A stretch of DNA of 64,000 bases from Devosia oryzisoli. Its GTDB lineage: Bacteria; Pseudomonadota; Alphaproteobacteria; Rhizobiales; Devosiaceae. Within the stretch, counting starts at the first letter, position 1, and every line of letters begins with the position of its first letter. The position numbers and the translations under genes were made by a program. The stretch is from NCBI RefSeq assembly GCF_014837245.1, contig NZ_JACYFU010000003.1, positions 62,001 to 126,000 of the forward strand, read 5' to 3'. Shown in pieces: positions 43,632 to 53,449 of this stretch. The notes under the pieces were generated by a model. That model saw only the letters and a list, made by a program, of their open reading frames with translations. It did not search any database and had not been told where the DNA came from.

Positions 43632-46302
43632 GCGCGATAGCGCCCCGGTCCGCCCGCCGCGCAACCAGAAACTGCTGGAGGTCTGCGGGTGCCATGGGAC
43701 GGGCGAAGGCATAGCCCTGGAGCACGTCACAGCCGAGATCGCGCAGGATCTCGGCCTGTTCCAGGGTCTCGACCCCTTCTGCGACGATGCCGATGCCCAT
43801 CGAGGCGCCAATGTCCACGATCGAGGAAACGAGGCGGCGCTGTGCCGGATCATCGGCGATCGGCGTCACCAACTGCCGATCGATCTTGAGACGGTTGGGG
43901 CGAAGTTTCTGCAGCGAGACGATGGAGGCGTAGCCCGTGCCGAAATCGTCGATCTCGATATCGATGCCCAGATCCTTAAGCTGGTCGATGTTCCAGCCGA
44001 CGACGCCATCGCGTTCATCGAGATAGATGGACTCCACGAGCTCGAAGGAAATTCGGCCCGGCTCGATGGCGAGATCGCGCAGGCTCGCCACAAGGCCCTC
44101 ATCGTCGAGGCGACGCAGGGAAACATTCACCGACGCGCGCGGCACCCGAAGCCCCTGTTCATCCCAGCGCTTGAGGTCGGCGAGGGTCTTTTCGAGGATC
44201 ATCCGATCGAGCGAGGCGACCACGTTGAGATCTTCGGCGATGGTCATGAAGGCGTCTGGAGCGAGCAGCCCACGGGTGGGGTGGCTCCAGCGCGCCAGCG
44301 CTTCCACGCCCATCAGGTCGTGGGTCCTTGCGTCGAACTGCGGCTGGTAGTGGGGAAAGAATGCACCCTCCTCCAGGCCCTTGAGAATTTCATCGGCCAC
44401 GCGCTTGGCGGTGATGACTTCGGCCTGCAGGCTCTCCGAGAAGAACTCCAGGCGGTTGCGGCCTCGGTCCTTGGCCCGATAGAGCGCAATGTCGGCATTG
44501 ATCAGCAATTGCCGGACGTCGATGTCCCGTCCGCGCGCCACGGCGAGGCCGACACTGACCCCGAAGCGGCACTCGTGCCCTTCATGCAGTGCCGGTTTGC
44601 GCATCTCGGCAACGACGCGCAGGGCGAGATCGCTTAGCGCAGCGTCGGTTTGACCGGCTTCGGCGACGATGACGAACTCGTCGCCACCGATCCGCGCGAT
44701 GAAGTCATCGTCGCGACACTGCTGCCTCAGCACCTGGCTGGCGTGGATCAGCATGGCGTCGCCGGCGGCATGGCCGAGCGTATCGTTGATCTGCTTGAAG
44801 CGGTCGAGGTCGATGTGCAGCAGCGCGATACCACCGCTCTCGTGGAAGCCATGCTCCGCGTTGCGGGCCAGGATGTCGTCGAGATAGCGGCGATTGGGCA
44901 GCCCCGTCAGGCTGTCGTGCAGCGCGTTGTGCTCGATGCGGACACGGGCCTCCTCGAGGGCCTGGTTCCGGGCCTCGCTCAGCGTGTTGGCCCGCCGCAG
45001 GTCTTCGGCCAGCCTCACGTCGGCGGTGATGTCGAGGTTGACGCCAATGACGCGCTCCGGCTCCCCCGGTTCGCGGTGAAGCGCGCCCATGGACCGCACG
45101 TGGAGCACGGTGCCATCGGGCCGCAGAACACGGTAGTCGCATTCGTAGCGGCCGGACCCGATCATGCTGCGGAATGCCCCCTCGGCGCGATCGCGGTCCT
45201 CCGGGTGCACTGCCGAGAGCCAATCCGCATGCTTGCGCAAGGCGCCATCGGGAACCCGCCCGTAGAGCTGATGGGTTCTTTCGTCCCACATCTCGACATT
45301 CTGGGTGAGGTCCATTTCCCAGACGCCGATCTTCGAGGCGTCGAGCGCCAGGTTGAGACGTCTTGTGACCTGAGCCAGGGCCTTCTCGCGCAGACCGAGC
45401 GCTTCAATGTGACGGTGGCGCTCGCTCGCCATGCGGGCGGTCATGAGAAAGGGCAGGAAGATGAGAGCGCCCGCAAGCCCGATGCCGCCACGCAGGAGCA
45501 GCAGCGCCCCCATGTCGCGCTGCCACCCGCCATACGGAACGGCGGCGATGCGCCATGCGCCGGCAGGCAGGACCACATCGGCCACCACGGGATTGGTGGC
45601 GCTCAGGTCGGGACCGAAAAACCGGCCCCCCGCGCCGTCGGCGGCCGATGCCGATGAGATGGAAATGTCGAGGCGCAGCGTGGGGTCGAGCAAGCCGCTG
45701 TCGGCATAGAGCCGCTCCACATCGACGATGGCGGAGACGATTCCCCAAAGATGTCGGTCGGCCCCATCACCGGTGTAGACAGGGAAGCGGCTGATGAAAC
45801 CCTGCCCACCCTGGACCAGGTCAACCGGGCCGGCCATGACGAGCCGCCCGGTTCGAATGACCTCCTCGATGCTGCCCCACTGCGCGGGCATATTCCGGTA
45901 GTCGAGACCGATGGCCGTCCGATTGGGCTCGTAGGGATAGGTCAGCCGCACCACGAGATCGGGCGCTGCCGCGACGGAGCGGAGCTGACTGTCTTCCTCA
46001 AAAAGGTTGGAGGCGAGTGCGGCAAAGCGTGCCTGGTTCATCTCCGGCTCGGTCGAGAGCGTGGAGACCAGACCGCGCACGAGTTGCACGTTGGCGGAGA
46101 TGTTGCCTTCGAGCTTGGCGCGGATGACCGAGATCTGCGCCAGCGTTTGCGCCCGCATCTGGTTTTCGGCCAGCGTCTGGGCCTGCCGATCGACGAGGAC
46201 GGCAACCACCGCGATGACGATGAGCGCCACAAGGACGGGCGCGGTGGTGCCGCCACGCCCCAACCAGCGCCAGGACCGCCCTGCTCCCTTTGTCCTCGCC
46301 AT
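43600..46302 (-). CDS. CHASE-PAS-GGDEF-EAL cyclic-di-GMP enzyme
   Basis: 900 residues from ATG 46302. Membrane anchor at about 20-40, periplasmic CHASE-like sensor to about 260, second span about 270-290, PAS domain at about 315-430, GGDEF domain with intact GGDEF (539-543) and an inhibitory I-site RDDD five residues before it, EAL domain with intact EAL (667-669), DDFGTGYAS and EGVET motifs. Both cyclase and phosphodiesterase motifs look complete, so it may switch. Controls motility or adhesion through cyclic di-GMP. Confidence 0.88.
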   Translation of the reverse strand: MARTKGAGRSWRWLGRGGTTAPVLVALIVIAVVAVLVDRQAQTLAENQMRAQTLAQISVIRAKLEGNISANVQLVRGLVSTLSTEPEMNQARFAALASNLFEEDSQLRSVAAAPDLVVRLTYPYEPNRTAIGLDYRNMPAQWGSIEEVIRTGRLVMAGPVDLVQGGQGFISRFPVYTGDGADRHLWGIVSAIVDVERLYADSGLLDPTLRLDISISSASAADGAGGRFFGPDLSATNPVVADVVLPAGAWRIAAVPYGGWQRDMGALLLLRGGIGLAGALIFLPFLMTARMASERHRHIEALGLREKALAQVTRRLNLALDASKIGVWEMDLTQNVEMWDERTHQLYGRVPDGALRKHADWLSAVHPEDRDRAEGAFRSMIGSGRYECDYRVLRPDGTVLHVRSMGALHREPGEPERVIGVNLDITADVRLAEDLRRANTLSEARNQALEEARVRIEHNALHDSLTGLPNRRYLDDILARNAEHGFHESGGIALLHIDLDRFKQINDTLGHAAGDAMLIHASQVLRQQCRDDDFIARIGGDEFVIVAEAGQTDAALSDLALRVVAEMRKPALHEGHECRFGVSVGLAVARGRDIDVRQLLINADIALYRAKDRGRNRLEFFSESLQAEVITAKRVADEILKGLEEGAFFPHYQPQFDARTHDLMGVEALARWSHPTRGLLAPDAFMTIAEDLNVVASLDRMILEKTLADLKRWDEQGLRVPRASVNVSLRRLDDEGLVASLRDLAIEPGRISFELVESIYLDERDGVVGWNIDQLKDLGIDIEIDDFGTGYASIVSLQKLRPNRLKIDRQLVTPIADDPAQRRLVSSIVDIGASMGIGIVAEGVETLEQAEILRDLGCDVLQGYAFARPMAPADLQQFLVARRADRGAIALNSPSVRRGA

Positions 46303-46416
46303 GCCGCCCCAACCCAATCCGGCCTCTTCAAGCCTTAGGCTAGAGCCGAGAGCGTTGACGATTGGCTTAAGGGGTCGGCCAATCTCCGGCTTGGTAAACG
46401 GGAGGCAAACGACGCC

Positions 46417-47463
46417 TCAATCGGTGCGCAGTCCCGTTCGCGTCGAGAACGGGTGCAAGGCGTCGAGCGGCAAGCGGATCGGCACTACTGCACCCTCCGA
46501 AAGGTCGGGTCGGCCGGGCATGACCATAACCAAGGGGGCGGCGATCTCCTCCACGTGCAGATAAAGATGGCTCTCCCCGCCCACCGGTTCGATCAGATCC
46601 ACGGTGCCAGTAAGGACAAACCCTTCTCCCTCACCCGTTTGCATGCGATCGGGACGGACGCCGATGAGATCGGTTTCGGTCGGCAGATCCTTCAGCACGG
46701 CGCTCCCGACGATGTTTTTCAGCGCCTCGAGCGGAATGAGGTTCATGGGCGGCGAGCCGATGAAGCCCGCAACGAAGAGCGAAGCGGGGCGGTCGTAGAC
46801 TTCGGTGGGTTTCCCGACCTGTTCGATGCGGCCGCCGTTCATCACCACAAGGCGATCGGCCAGGGTCATGGCCTCGAGCTGGTCATGCGTAACATAGACG
46901 CTCGTGGTCTTTAGCCGGTGCTGCAGCCGGCGGATTTCGACGCGCATCTGGCCGCGCAGCTTGGCGTCGAGGTTGGACAGCGGCTCATCGAACAGAAACG
47001 CCTTGGGCTGGCGCACGATGGCCCGGCCCATGGCGACGCGCTGGCGCTGGCCCCCGGACAGCTGGCGCGGCTTGCGCTCGAGGAACGGCTCGATCTCGAG
47101 CATGCGGGCCGCCTCGGCGACGCGGCTGTCGATTTCGGCACGCGGTGTGCCGCGGTTCTTGAGGCCGTATTCGAGGTTCTGCCGCACGCTCATATGCGGG
47201 TAGAGCGCATAGTTCTGGAACACCATGGCGATGTCGCGCTCGGCGGGCTCCCTGGAATTGACCACCGCGCTGTCGATCGCAATCGTGCCCTCGGTGATGG
47301 TTTCGAGGCCCGCGATCATGCGCAGCAGCGTGGACTTGCCGCAGCCGGAGGGTCCGACGAGAACCACCAGTTCGCCATCGCCAATGGCAAGATCGATGCC
47401 ATGAATGGCCGTGACGTTGCCCTGATAGACCTTTTTCACGCCCTTGATGTCGATGCTTGCCAT
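46417..47463 (-). CDS. ugpC: sn-Glycerol-3-phosphate-type ABC transporter ATPase UgpC
   Basis: 348 residues from ATG 47463. Walker [10 protein letters not shown], signature [16 protein letters not shown], Walker [12 protein letters not shown], then TOBE-type C-terminus ([15 protein letters not shown]). MalK/UgpC family. It is the fourth gene of ugpBAEC, starting 4 bases after ugpE. Confidence 0.9.
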   Translation of the reverse strand: MASIDIKGVKKVYQGNVTAIHGIDLAIGDGELVVLVGPSGCGKSTLLRMIAGLETITEGTIAIDSAVVNSREPAERDIAMVFQNYALYPHMSVRQNLEYGLKNRGTPRAEIDSRVAEAARMLEIEPFLERKPRQLSGGQRQRVAMGRAIVRQPKAFLFDEPLSNLDAKLRGQMRVEIRRLQHRLKTTSVYVTHDQLEAMTLADRLVVMNGGRIEQVGKPTEVYDRPASLFVAGFIGSPPMNLIPLEALKNIVGSAVLKDLPTETDLIGVRPDRMQTGEGEGFVLTGTVDLIEPVGGESHLYLHVEEIAAPLVMVMPGRPDLSEGAVVPIRLPLDALHPFSTRTGLRTD

Positions 47464-47467
47464 GGGC

Positions 47468-48310
47468 TTATTTCTCCGTTTCGACCAGGCCCTTGACGAA
47501 CAGGCGCTGCATGAAGACGACGATGAGGATGGGGGGCAGCATGGCCAGCAGCACTGCCGCCATGATGATGTTCCACTGCGGATCGGCATCGGACACGGCG
47601 GCCATGCGCTTCACGCCCATCATCAGCGTGTAGTAGTTGGGATCGATGGTGACGAGCAGCGGCCAAAGGTACTGCATCCAGCCATAGATGAAGAGGATGA
47701 CGCAGAGCGCGGCGATGTTGGTGCGGCTCAAGGGCAGGAGAATGTCGCGGAAGAATTTTAGCGGCCCTGCCCCGTCCACCCGCGCCGCCTCCATCAGTTC
47801 GTCGGGAATGGTCATGAAGAACTGCCGGAAGAGGAACGTCGCCGTGGCCGAGGCGATGAGCGGGATGGTGAGCCCGGCATAGGAGTTGAGCAGCCCAAGA
47901 TCCGCCACCACCTTGAAGGTGGGGATGATGCGCACCTCGACCGGCAGCATCAGCGTGATGAAAATCAGCCAGAACGCGAGCACCCGCCCGGGGAAGCGGA
48001 AATAAACGATGGCAAAGGCCGAGATGATGGAGATGGCGATCTTGCCCAGCGTGATGATGACCGCCATCCAGAGCGAATTCCACGCCATCAGCCAGAACGG
48101 GGCCACGCCGCGGCGGTTCTCCGTCAGCACCTGCATGACGTTTGCGAACAGTTCGCCTCCCGGAAGCAGCGGCATGGCGCCGGAAGTCAGCGCGGTGGGG
48201 CCATGGGTGGCAGCGACGAGCGCGATATAGACCGGGAAGGCCACGATCACCACGCCGGCCAAAAGCACGAGATGGGTGAGAACGGCGAGGAAGGGACGGT
48301 TTTCGACCAT
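47468..48310 (-). CDS. ugpE: sn-Glycerol-3-phosphate-type ABC transporter permease UgpE
   Basis: 280 residues, six spans, MalG-type permease. The EAA motif is [24 protein letters not shown], giving the ATPase contact. It follows ugpA by 12 bases in the same direction. Confidence 0.9.
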   Translation of the reverse strand: MVENRPFLAVLTHLVLLAGVVIVAFPVYIALVAATHGPTALTSGAMPLLPGGELFANVMQVLTENRRGVAPFWLMAWNSLWMAVIITLGKIAISIISAFAIVYFRFPGRVLAFWLIFITLMLPVEVRIIPTFKVVADLGLLNSYAGLTIPLIASATATFLFRQFFMTIPDELMEAARVDGAGPLKFFRDILLPLSRTNIAALCVILFIYGWMQYLWPLLVTIDPNYYTLMMGVKRMAAVSDADPQWNIIMAAVLLAMLPPILIVVFMQRLFVKGLVETEK

Positions 48311-48322
48311 GGTGGCGCTTCC

Positions 48323-49207
48323 CTAGTACTGCACCCGGCGTTCCACGTAGCGGAACTGGATGACGGTGAGCGCGATGACGAAGGCCATGAGAATGACCGA
48401 CTGGGCGGAAGACGAGCCGAGGTTGAGGCCGATATAGCCGTCCGTATAGACCTTGTAGACCAGCGTGTTGGTGGCCTGGTTGGGTCCGCCCCCCGTCGTG
48501 GCGTCGACGATGCCGAAGGTATCGAACATCGTGTAGTTGAGGTTGACGATCAGCAGGAAAAAGGTGGTGGGCGAGAGGAGCGGAAAGACGATGGTCCAGA
48601 AGCGCTTGACCGGGCCTGCGCCATCGATGGCGGCCGCTTCGTTCAGCGATTGCGGCACCGATTGCAGGCCCGCCAGGAAAAACAGGAAGTTGTAGGACAC
48701 CTGCTTCCAGCTGGCCGCGATGATGATGAGGATCATCGCCTGCGTGCCGTTGAGCTGGTGGTTCCAGCGGATGCGGATCTGCTCGAGCGCGAAGGGCAGA
48801 ATGCCGGTCGTGGAGTTGAAGATGAACCACCAGAGGATACCGGCCACCACGGGCGAGACGGCATAGGGCCAGAGCAGCAGGGTCGAGTAGGCCGACGCGC
48901 TGCGCACCAGCCGGTTGACGGCCACGGCAAGGATCAGCGCAAAACCCATCGAGATGATGCTGACGGCCAGGGCAAACACGGCCGTGCGGCCGATCGAGGC
49001 AAGGTAGGCCGGCTCGGAAAATAGACGCAGGTAGTGCTGCATCCCGACAAACCGGGTGGACAGGCCGAACGGATCCTCGGCCTCGAAGGACGATTTCACC
49101 GCCTGCCCGGCCGGCCAGATGAAAAAGATCAGCGTGATGAGCAGTTGCGGCGCCACGAGGAGATAGGGCAGCCCGCGTGCCGGAAAGACTGTGCGTTTGG
49201 TATCCAT
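48323..49207 (-). CDS. ugpA: sn-Glycerol-3-phosphate-type ABC transporter permease UgpA
   Basis: 294 residues, six spans, MalF-type, opening with RGLPYLLVAPQLLITLIFF. EAA loop QSLNEAAAIDGAGPVKRFW. Partner of UgpE. The ugpB stop lies 83 bases upstream, with a hairpin in the gap. Confidence 0.9.
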   Translation of the reverse strand: MDTKRTVFPARGLPYLLVAPQLLITLIFFIWPAGQAVKSSFEAEDPFGLSTRFVGMQHYLRLFSEPAYLASIGRTAVFALAVSIISMGFALILAVAVNRLVRSASAYSTLLLWPYAVSPVVAGILWWFIFNSTTGILPFALEQIRIRWNHQLNGTQAMILIIIAASWKQVSYNFLFFLAGLQSVPQSLNEAAAIDGAGPVKRFWTIVFPLLSPTTFFLLIVNLNYTMFDTFGIVDATTGGGPNQATNTLVYKVYTDGYIGLNLGSSSAQSVILMAFVIALTVIQFRYVERRVQY

Positions 49208-49247
49208 GGCCCGATCCGCTGGAGCCGACGCGATGCGTCAAAGGAAA

Positions 49248-49272
49248 GGCGCGGCGGTTGACCCGCCACGCC
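49248..49272 (-). other. Hairpin after ugpB with T-rich tail
   Basis: Stem GGCGCGGCGG/CCGCCACGCC (10 bp, one wobble) with loop TTGAC. On the minus strand it is followed by TTTCCTTT, so it may act as a leaky terminator between ugpB and ugpA. Confidence 0.6.
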
Positions 49273-49290
49273 CGGCCGAGGTGAGGCGCC

Positions 49291-50619
49291 TTACTGGTTG
49301 GCGGCCTCGAAATCGCGCAACTGCTGGTTGCCGCGGCTCACCAGTTCGTCCAGCGCTTCCTGGGCGGTCTTGTCGCCGGCCAGCAGAGCCTGGAATTCCT
49401 CGTCGATGATCTGGCGGATCTGGTTGTAGTTGCCGAAGCGCAGGCCCTTGGAATTGGGCGTGGGCTCGTTGAGCGTGATCTGCTTGATGGCGACGTCCGA
49501 GCCCGGGTTGGCCTCGTAGTAGCCCTGCTCCTTGCCCAGGTCATAGGCAGCATAGGTGATCGGGAGATAGCCCGAGAACTGGTGCCAGTCCGCCTGCACT
49601 TCCGGAGAGGACAGATAGGCAAAGAAGTCAGCGACGCCCTTGTATTCTTCTTCCGGATGGCCCTGCAGAACCCAAAGGGTCGCGCCGCCGATGATCGAAT
49701 TCTGCGGAGCGCCTTCGGTGCCCTCGTAATAGGGCAGCATGCCGTAGCCGACCTCGAAGTCCTTGGCGTTGGCGATGACGCCGGCGCGCGAGGCCGAGGA
49801 GTTCATGTAGATGGCGCAGTCCTGCGTGTAGAACTTGGCCGGAGCATCGGCGCCGCCCTCGGGACCACCATACTGGAAGAGGCCGGCATCCTGCCAGGTC
49901 TTGAGGTTTTCCCAATGCTTGACCTGAAGAGGGCCGTTGACGCTCAGCTCGGCATCGAGGCCACCAAAGCCGTTCTCTTCGGTACCGATCGGCTGGTTGT
50001 GCCAGGCCGAGAGATTTTCGAGCTGGATCCAGGAAATCCAGCCTGTGGTGAAGCCGCAATTGGCAGCGCCGCTATCGACGATCTGCTGCGAGAACTGCGC
50101 GAGTTCTTCCCAGGTCTTGGGCGGCGTTTCGCGGTCGAGACCGGCTTTTTCGAACACGTCCTTGTTGTAGTAGAGGATCGGCGTCGAGGAGTTGAACGGC
50201 ATCGACAGCATGTTGCCATCGGTGTCGGTGTAGTAGCCGACGACGGCAGGCAGGAAGCCGGAGGGGTCGAACTCGGCGCCCATGTCGGCCATCAGCTGAT
50301 AGACCGGATAGACGGCGCCCTTGGCGGCCATCATGGTTCCGGTGCCCACCTCATAGACCTGCACGATGTCGGGCTGCTCGCCGGCGCGGAAAGCGGCGAT
50401 GGCGGCCGTCATGGTCTCGCCGTAGGTGCCCTTGTAGATCGGGGTCACGTGGTACTCGGACTGGGAGTCGTTGTACTGGGCAACGATCTCCTCAAGTTTT
50501 TGCCCCAGTTCGCCACCCATGGCGTGCCACCAGGTGACCTCGGTCTGCGCGAAGGCGACCGAGGTGGAAAGCATAAAGGACAGAGCCGCAAGGCTCGCCG
50601 CGCCGGTGAATTTGATCAT
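49291..50619 (-). CDS. ugpB: sn-Glycerol-3-phosphate-type ABC transporter binding protein UgpB
   Basis: 442 residues from ATG 50619 (GGGAGACG upstream). Signal peptide KFTGAASLAALSFMLSTSVAFA, then VTWWHAMGGELGQKLEEIV and IYKGTYGETMTAAIAAFRAG, which are characteristic of UgpB. It carries glycerol-3-phosphate or its diesters to UgpAE. A 227-base stretch upstream to the epimerase gene contains its promoter; no PHO box was recognised. Confidence 0.9.
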   Translation of the reverse strand: MIKFTGAASLAALSFMLSTSVAFAQTEVTWWHAMGGELGQKLEEIVAQYNDSQSEYHVTPIYKGTYGETMTAAIAAFRAGEQPDIVQVYEVGTGTMMAAKGAVYPVYQLMADMGAEFDPSGFLPAVVGYYTDTDGNMLSMPFNSSTPILYYNKDVFEKAGLDRETPPKTWEELAQFSQQIVDSGAANCGFTTGWISWIQLENLSAWHNQPIGTEENGFGGLDAELSVNGPLQVKHWENLKTWQDAGLFQYGGPEGGADAPAKFYTQDCAIYMNSSASRAGVIANAKDFEVGYGMLPYYEGTEGAPQNSIIGGATLWVLQGHPEEEYKGVADFFAYLSSPEVQADWHQFSGYLPITYAAYDLGKEQGYYEANPGSDVAIKQITLNEPTPNSKGLRFGNYNQIRQIIDEEFQALLAGDKTAQEALDELVSRGNQQLRDFEAANQ

Positions 50620-50846
50620 GATCGTCTCCCTGTGGACCCGCGGCCTGCACGCCGCCGGACCTTGCCAGACCGTTTCTTGGTGAAGCGCCGGACATGTGGG
50701 ACACGGGATCAGCCGCGAAAAAATCCACCAAATGAACATCCAGGCGCACATCCCGCTTTCATTTGAATGTCGGCGGGGTGCGCGGAAGGCTCTAGAGCGG
50801 CTGGTTGACGATCGAATGAACCTGAGGTGTCAGTTCCGTGACGGTC

Positions 50847-51257
50847 TCAGGCGGGCACCTCTTCGAGCTCGATCAGCGTGCCGTCGAAGTCCTTGGGGTG
50901 GAGGAACAGCACCGGGTTGCCGTGCGCCCCGATGCGCGGCGTGCCATCCCCCAGAATGCGCGCGCCCGTCTCGACCAGACGCCGCGCGGAAGCCTCGATA
51001 TCGTCCACCTCGAAGCAGATGTGATGCATTCCGCCGGCGGGGTTCTTTTCGAGAAAGGCGGTAATGGGCGAGGCCTCGCCCAGCGGCTCGAGGAGTTCCA
51101 CCTTGCTGTTGCCCGTGTCCACGAACACCACCGTGACACCGTGCTCGGGCAGGGCCTGCGGCTCTCCGACGCGTGCGCCGAGCTGGTCGCGGTATCTGGC
51201 CGTGGCGCGCGCAAGGTCGGGAACCGCAATGGCGACGTGGTTGAGCCGTCCGATCAT
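50847..51257 (-). CDS. mce: Methylmalonyl-CoA epimerase
   Basis: 136 residues from ATG 51257, a VOC-fold protein. The family blocks LNHVAIAVPDLARATARYRDQLG, SKVELLEPLGEASPI and GGMHHICFEVDDIEA are present; H7, H-in-MHHICFEV and the late glutamate are the metal ligands. Converts (S)- to (R)-methylmalonyl-CoA in the propionate route. It follows the gamma-carbonic anhydrase gene by 25 bases. Confidence 0.88.
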   Translation of the reverse strand: MIGRLNHVAIAVPDLARATARYRDQLGARVGEPQALPEHGVTVVFVDTGNSKVELLEPLGEASPITAFLEKNPAGGMHHICFEVDDIEASARRLVETGARILGDGTPRIGAHGNPVLFLHPKDFDGTLIELEEVPA

Positions 51258-51282
51258 GCTCGCACTCGCACCGTGACCGCTG

Positions 51283-51837
51283 TCATGCCGGATCAAAATC
51301 GGGGGCCGCAGTGCCGGTCGCCTTCAGCCCCGCTGCAAACCGCTTGGCGTTCAGCACATAGCGGTCCGCGGAAGCCGACAGCGCCGCGACGCCCTCGGCA
51401 TCGATCTCCCGCACGACCTTTGCCGGGGCTCCCATGACGAGGGAATTGTCCGGGATGATTTTATTCTCGGTCACCAGCGCGTTGGCGCCGATCAGGCAAT
51501 TGCGACCGATGCGAGCGCCATTGAGGATGGTGGCGCCCATGCCGATGAGCGTGTTGTCGCCGATCGTGCAACCATGAACGATAGCAGCGTGACCCACGGT
51601 GACGTTGTCTCCGATGGTCAGCGGAAAGCCCTTGTCTGTGTGCAGCACGCAGTTTTCCTGCACATTGGTGCGCGCACCGATGGAGATCGTTTCGATGTCG
51701 CCGCGGGCAACGACGCCGAACCAGATGCCCGCCTCGGGTCCCACCACGACATCGCCGACGAGCACGGCGGTCGGGGCAATCCAGCCCACGTTCGGGTCGA
51801 TGCGGGGCGACACCTCCTCGAGTGCATAGATGGGCAT
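51283..51837 (-). CDS. Gamma-class carbonic anhydrase-like protein
   Basis: 184 residues from ATG 51837 (GGAGG upstream), a left-handed beta-helix with hexapeptide repeats. VLHTDKG and VGHAAIVHGC give the metal histidines of the YrdA/CaiE-type gamma-carbonic anhydrase family. Probably co-transcribed with mce. Reversible CO2 hydration is the default assignment; some members have lost it. Confidence 0.85.
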   Translation of the reverse strand: MPIYALEEVSPRIDPNVGWIAPTAVLVGDVVVGPEAGIWFGVVARGDIETISIGARTNVQENCVLHTDKGFPLTIGDNVTVGHAAIVHGCTIGDNTLIGMGATILNGARIGRNCLIGANALVTENKIIPDNSLVMGAPAKVVREIDAEGVAALSASADRYVLNAKRFAAGLKATGTAAPDFDPA

Positions 51838-51936
51838 GACCTGACCTCCTCCGCCGCCTTCACGTCCCGGTTTACTCCGGTCAGCCACGCCCTGCCAAGA
51901 CGAAGATGGCCAGGCCGAAGTTGAGTGGCGCAGTCC

Positions 51937-53346
51937 TCAGGGGGCTACCCCGTAGGCTTCGCGCATCTGCGCGATCTCGGCCAGCGCCTTGTGGAAGAGG
52001 CTCCAGTCGTCCCGCTCGGCGATGGGCGCCCATATGGCTTCCACCTCATCGATCAGCATGGTGCGCGGTCGCAAACGGGCGAAATACGGGTGATCCAGCC
52101 GCAGGTCGTCCACGGGCTCGTAACATTCGAAAGCATCCGCGACCGGGCGGAACTCCTCGCCCGCATACGCCTCCGCCGCGGGACTTGCCGCCGCGCGCGT
52201 AATGCTGGCCCGGCCGCCGCACCAGTCGAAAAACGTCTGCTCGTAGGGCGCCTGGCTCGCGGAGAGAAAACCGAACAAGGCGGTCACGAATGCACCGTCC
52301 TCTTCGACGCCCCTGGGCTTGAGACCAAGGCGCCGCAGGATCTGCCGTGGCAACGCCTCGCGAAACACCGGCCAGACCGTATTGAGCGCGGGCTCGAGCC
52401 TCTCGATGCTCGAGAGCGGCACGAGGCACTCCGCGAGCCGGGTCAGGTTCCAGGCCAGCGTTTCGGGCTGGCGCCCAAAGGCATAAAGGCGCGTCTCGTC
52501 GAAGTAGGCGGCGGTGAACTCCGGATCGTAAGCGGGCAGGAAGCGCCACGGCCCGTAGTCGAAGCTTTCCCCGGTGATGTTGATGTTGTCAGTATTGAGC
52601 ACGCCATGCACGAACCCTGCCGCGGTCCACTGCGCGCCCAGCCGGGCCACCCGGCCGACCACTGCCTCGAGAAAGGCCGCTGCGTGATCCTCGGCGGCCG
52701 CGAGTTCCGGGTAGTAGGTGGCAATGGAGTAGTCCAGCAGCCTTTGGAGGTTCGCCGTGTCCTCGAGATAGGCCAGCCGTTGAAACGTCCCGATGCGGAT
52801 GTGGGAATGGCTGAGGCGGGTCAAAACGGACGAGCGCGTCGGGGATGGCTCGTCGCCGCGCCAGAGCTCCTCCCCCGTCTCGACCAGTGAAAAGCTCTTC
52901 GAGGTAGAGACGCCGAGCGCTTCGAGCATTTCGGTGGCCAGCACTTCGCGCACGCCGCCCTTGAGCGTCAGCCGTCCATCGCCGCCGCGCGACCAGGGGG
53001 TCCGTCCCGATCCCTTGGTCCCCAAATCGAGGAGCCGCCCGTCGGCCGGGTCGCGGCACTGGGCATAGAGAAAGCCACGGCCATCGCCCAGATCGGCATT
53101 ATAGGTGCGGAACTGGTGACCGTGATAGCGCAGGGCGAGCGGCTCGGGCAGCGATCCCTCCAAGGGCTCGAAACGGCCGAAATGGGCAAGCCAGCTGGCC
53201 TCGTCCAGGTGCTCCAGCCCCAGCCGCGCTGCCCAGCGCCGGTCGCGGTGCCGGAGCGTGAGCCTCGGAAACTCGGCCGGACGCACGGGATCGAAAAAGT
53301 CGGCACCGAGCGTCTCGTGCCGCCGTTCGGGGAGAAAATCTGCCAT
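51937..53346 (-). CDS. selO: SelO protein adenylyltransferase (YdiU family)
   Basis: 469 residues from ATG 53346. SelO pseudokinase marks: YHGHQFRTYNADLGDGRGFLYA, TKGSGRTPWSRGGDGR, and the metal/catalytic segment FVHGVLNTDNINITGE. SelO AMPylates proteins under redox stress, with ATP bound in inverted orientation. A stand-alone gene, divergent from the HAD phosphatase gene. Confidence 0.9.
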   Translation of the reverse strand: MADFLPERRHETLGADFFDPVRPAEFPRLTLRHRDRRWAARLGLEHLDEASWLAHFGRFEPLEGSLPEPLALRYHGHQFRTYNADLGDGRGFLYAQCRDPADGRLLDLGTKGSGRTPWSRGGDGRLTLKGGVREVLATEMLEALGVSTSKSFSLVETGEELWRGDEPSPTRSSVLTRLSHSHIRIGTFQRLAYLEDTANLQRLLDYSIATYYPELAAAEDHAAAFLEAVVGRVARLGAQWTAAGFVHGVLNTDNINITGESFDYGPWRFLPAYDPEFTAAYFDETRLYAFGRQPETLAWNLTRLAECLVPLSSIERLEPALNTVWPVFREALPRQILRRLGLKPRGVEEDGAFVTALFGFLSASQAPYEQTFFDWCGGRASITRAAASPAAEAYAGEEFRPVADAFECYEPVDDLRLDHPYFARLRPRTMLIDEVEAIWAPIAERDDWSLFHKALAEIAQMREAYGVAP

Positions 53347-53449
53347 GGCTTCCCAACGCCCAGTTGCCGTTCCGGTTCGCGGCCATCGCAAGGCAAGCCT
53401 GCGTGAGTGCGGCTGGCGAGGCGCGGCAAATCGGCCTATATGGAAAGAC

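Noticed and set aside
50620..50846. PHO box upstream of ugpB
   Set aside because: No pair of 7-base CTGTCAT-like repeats at the right spacing could be found in the gap.
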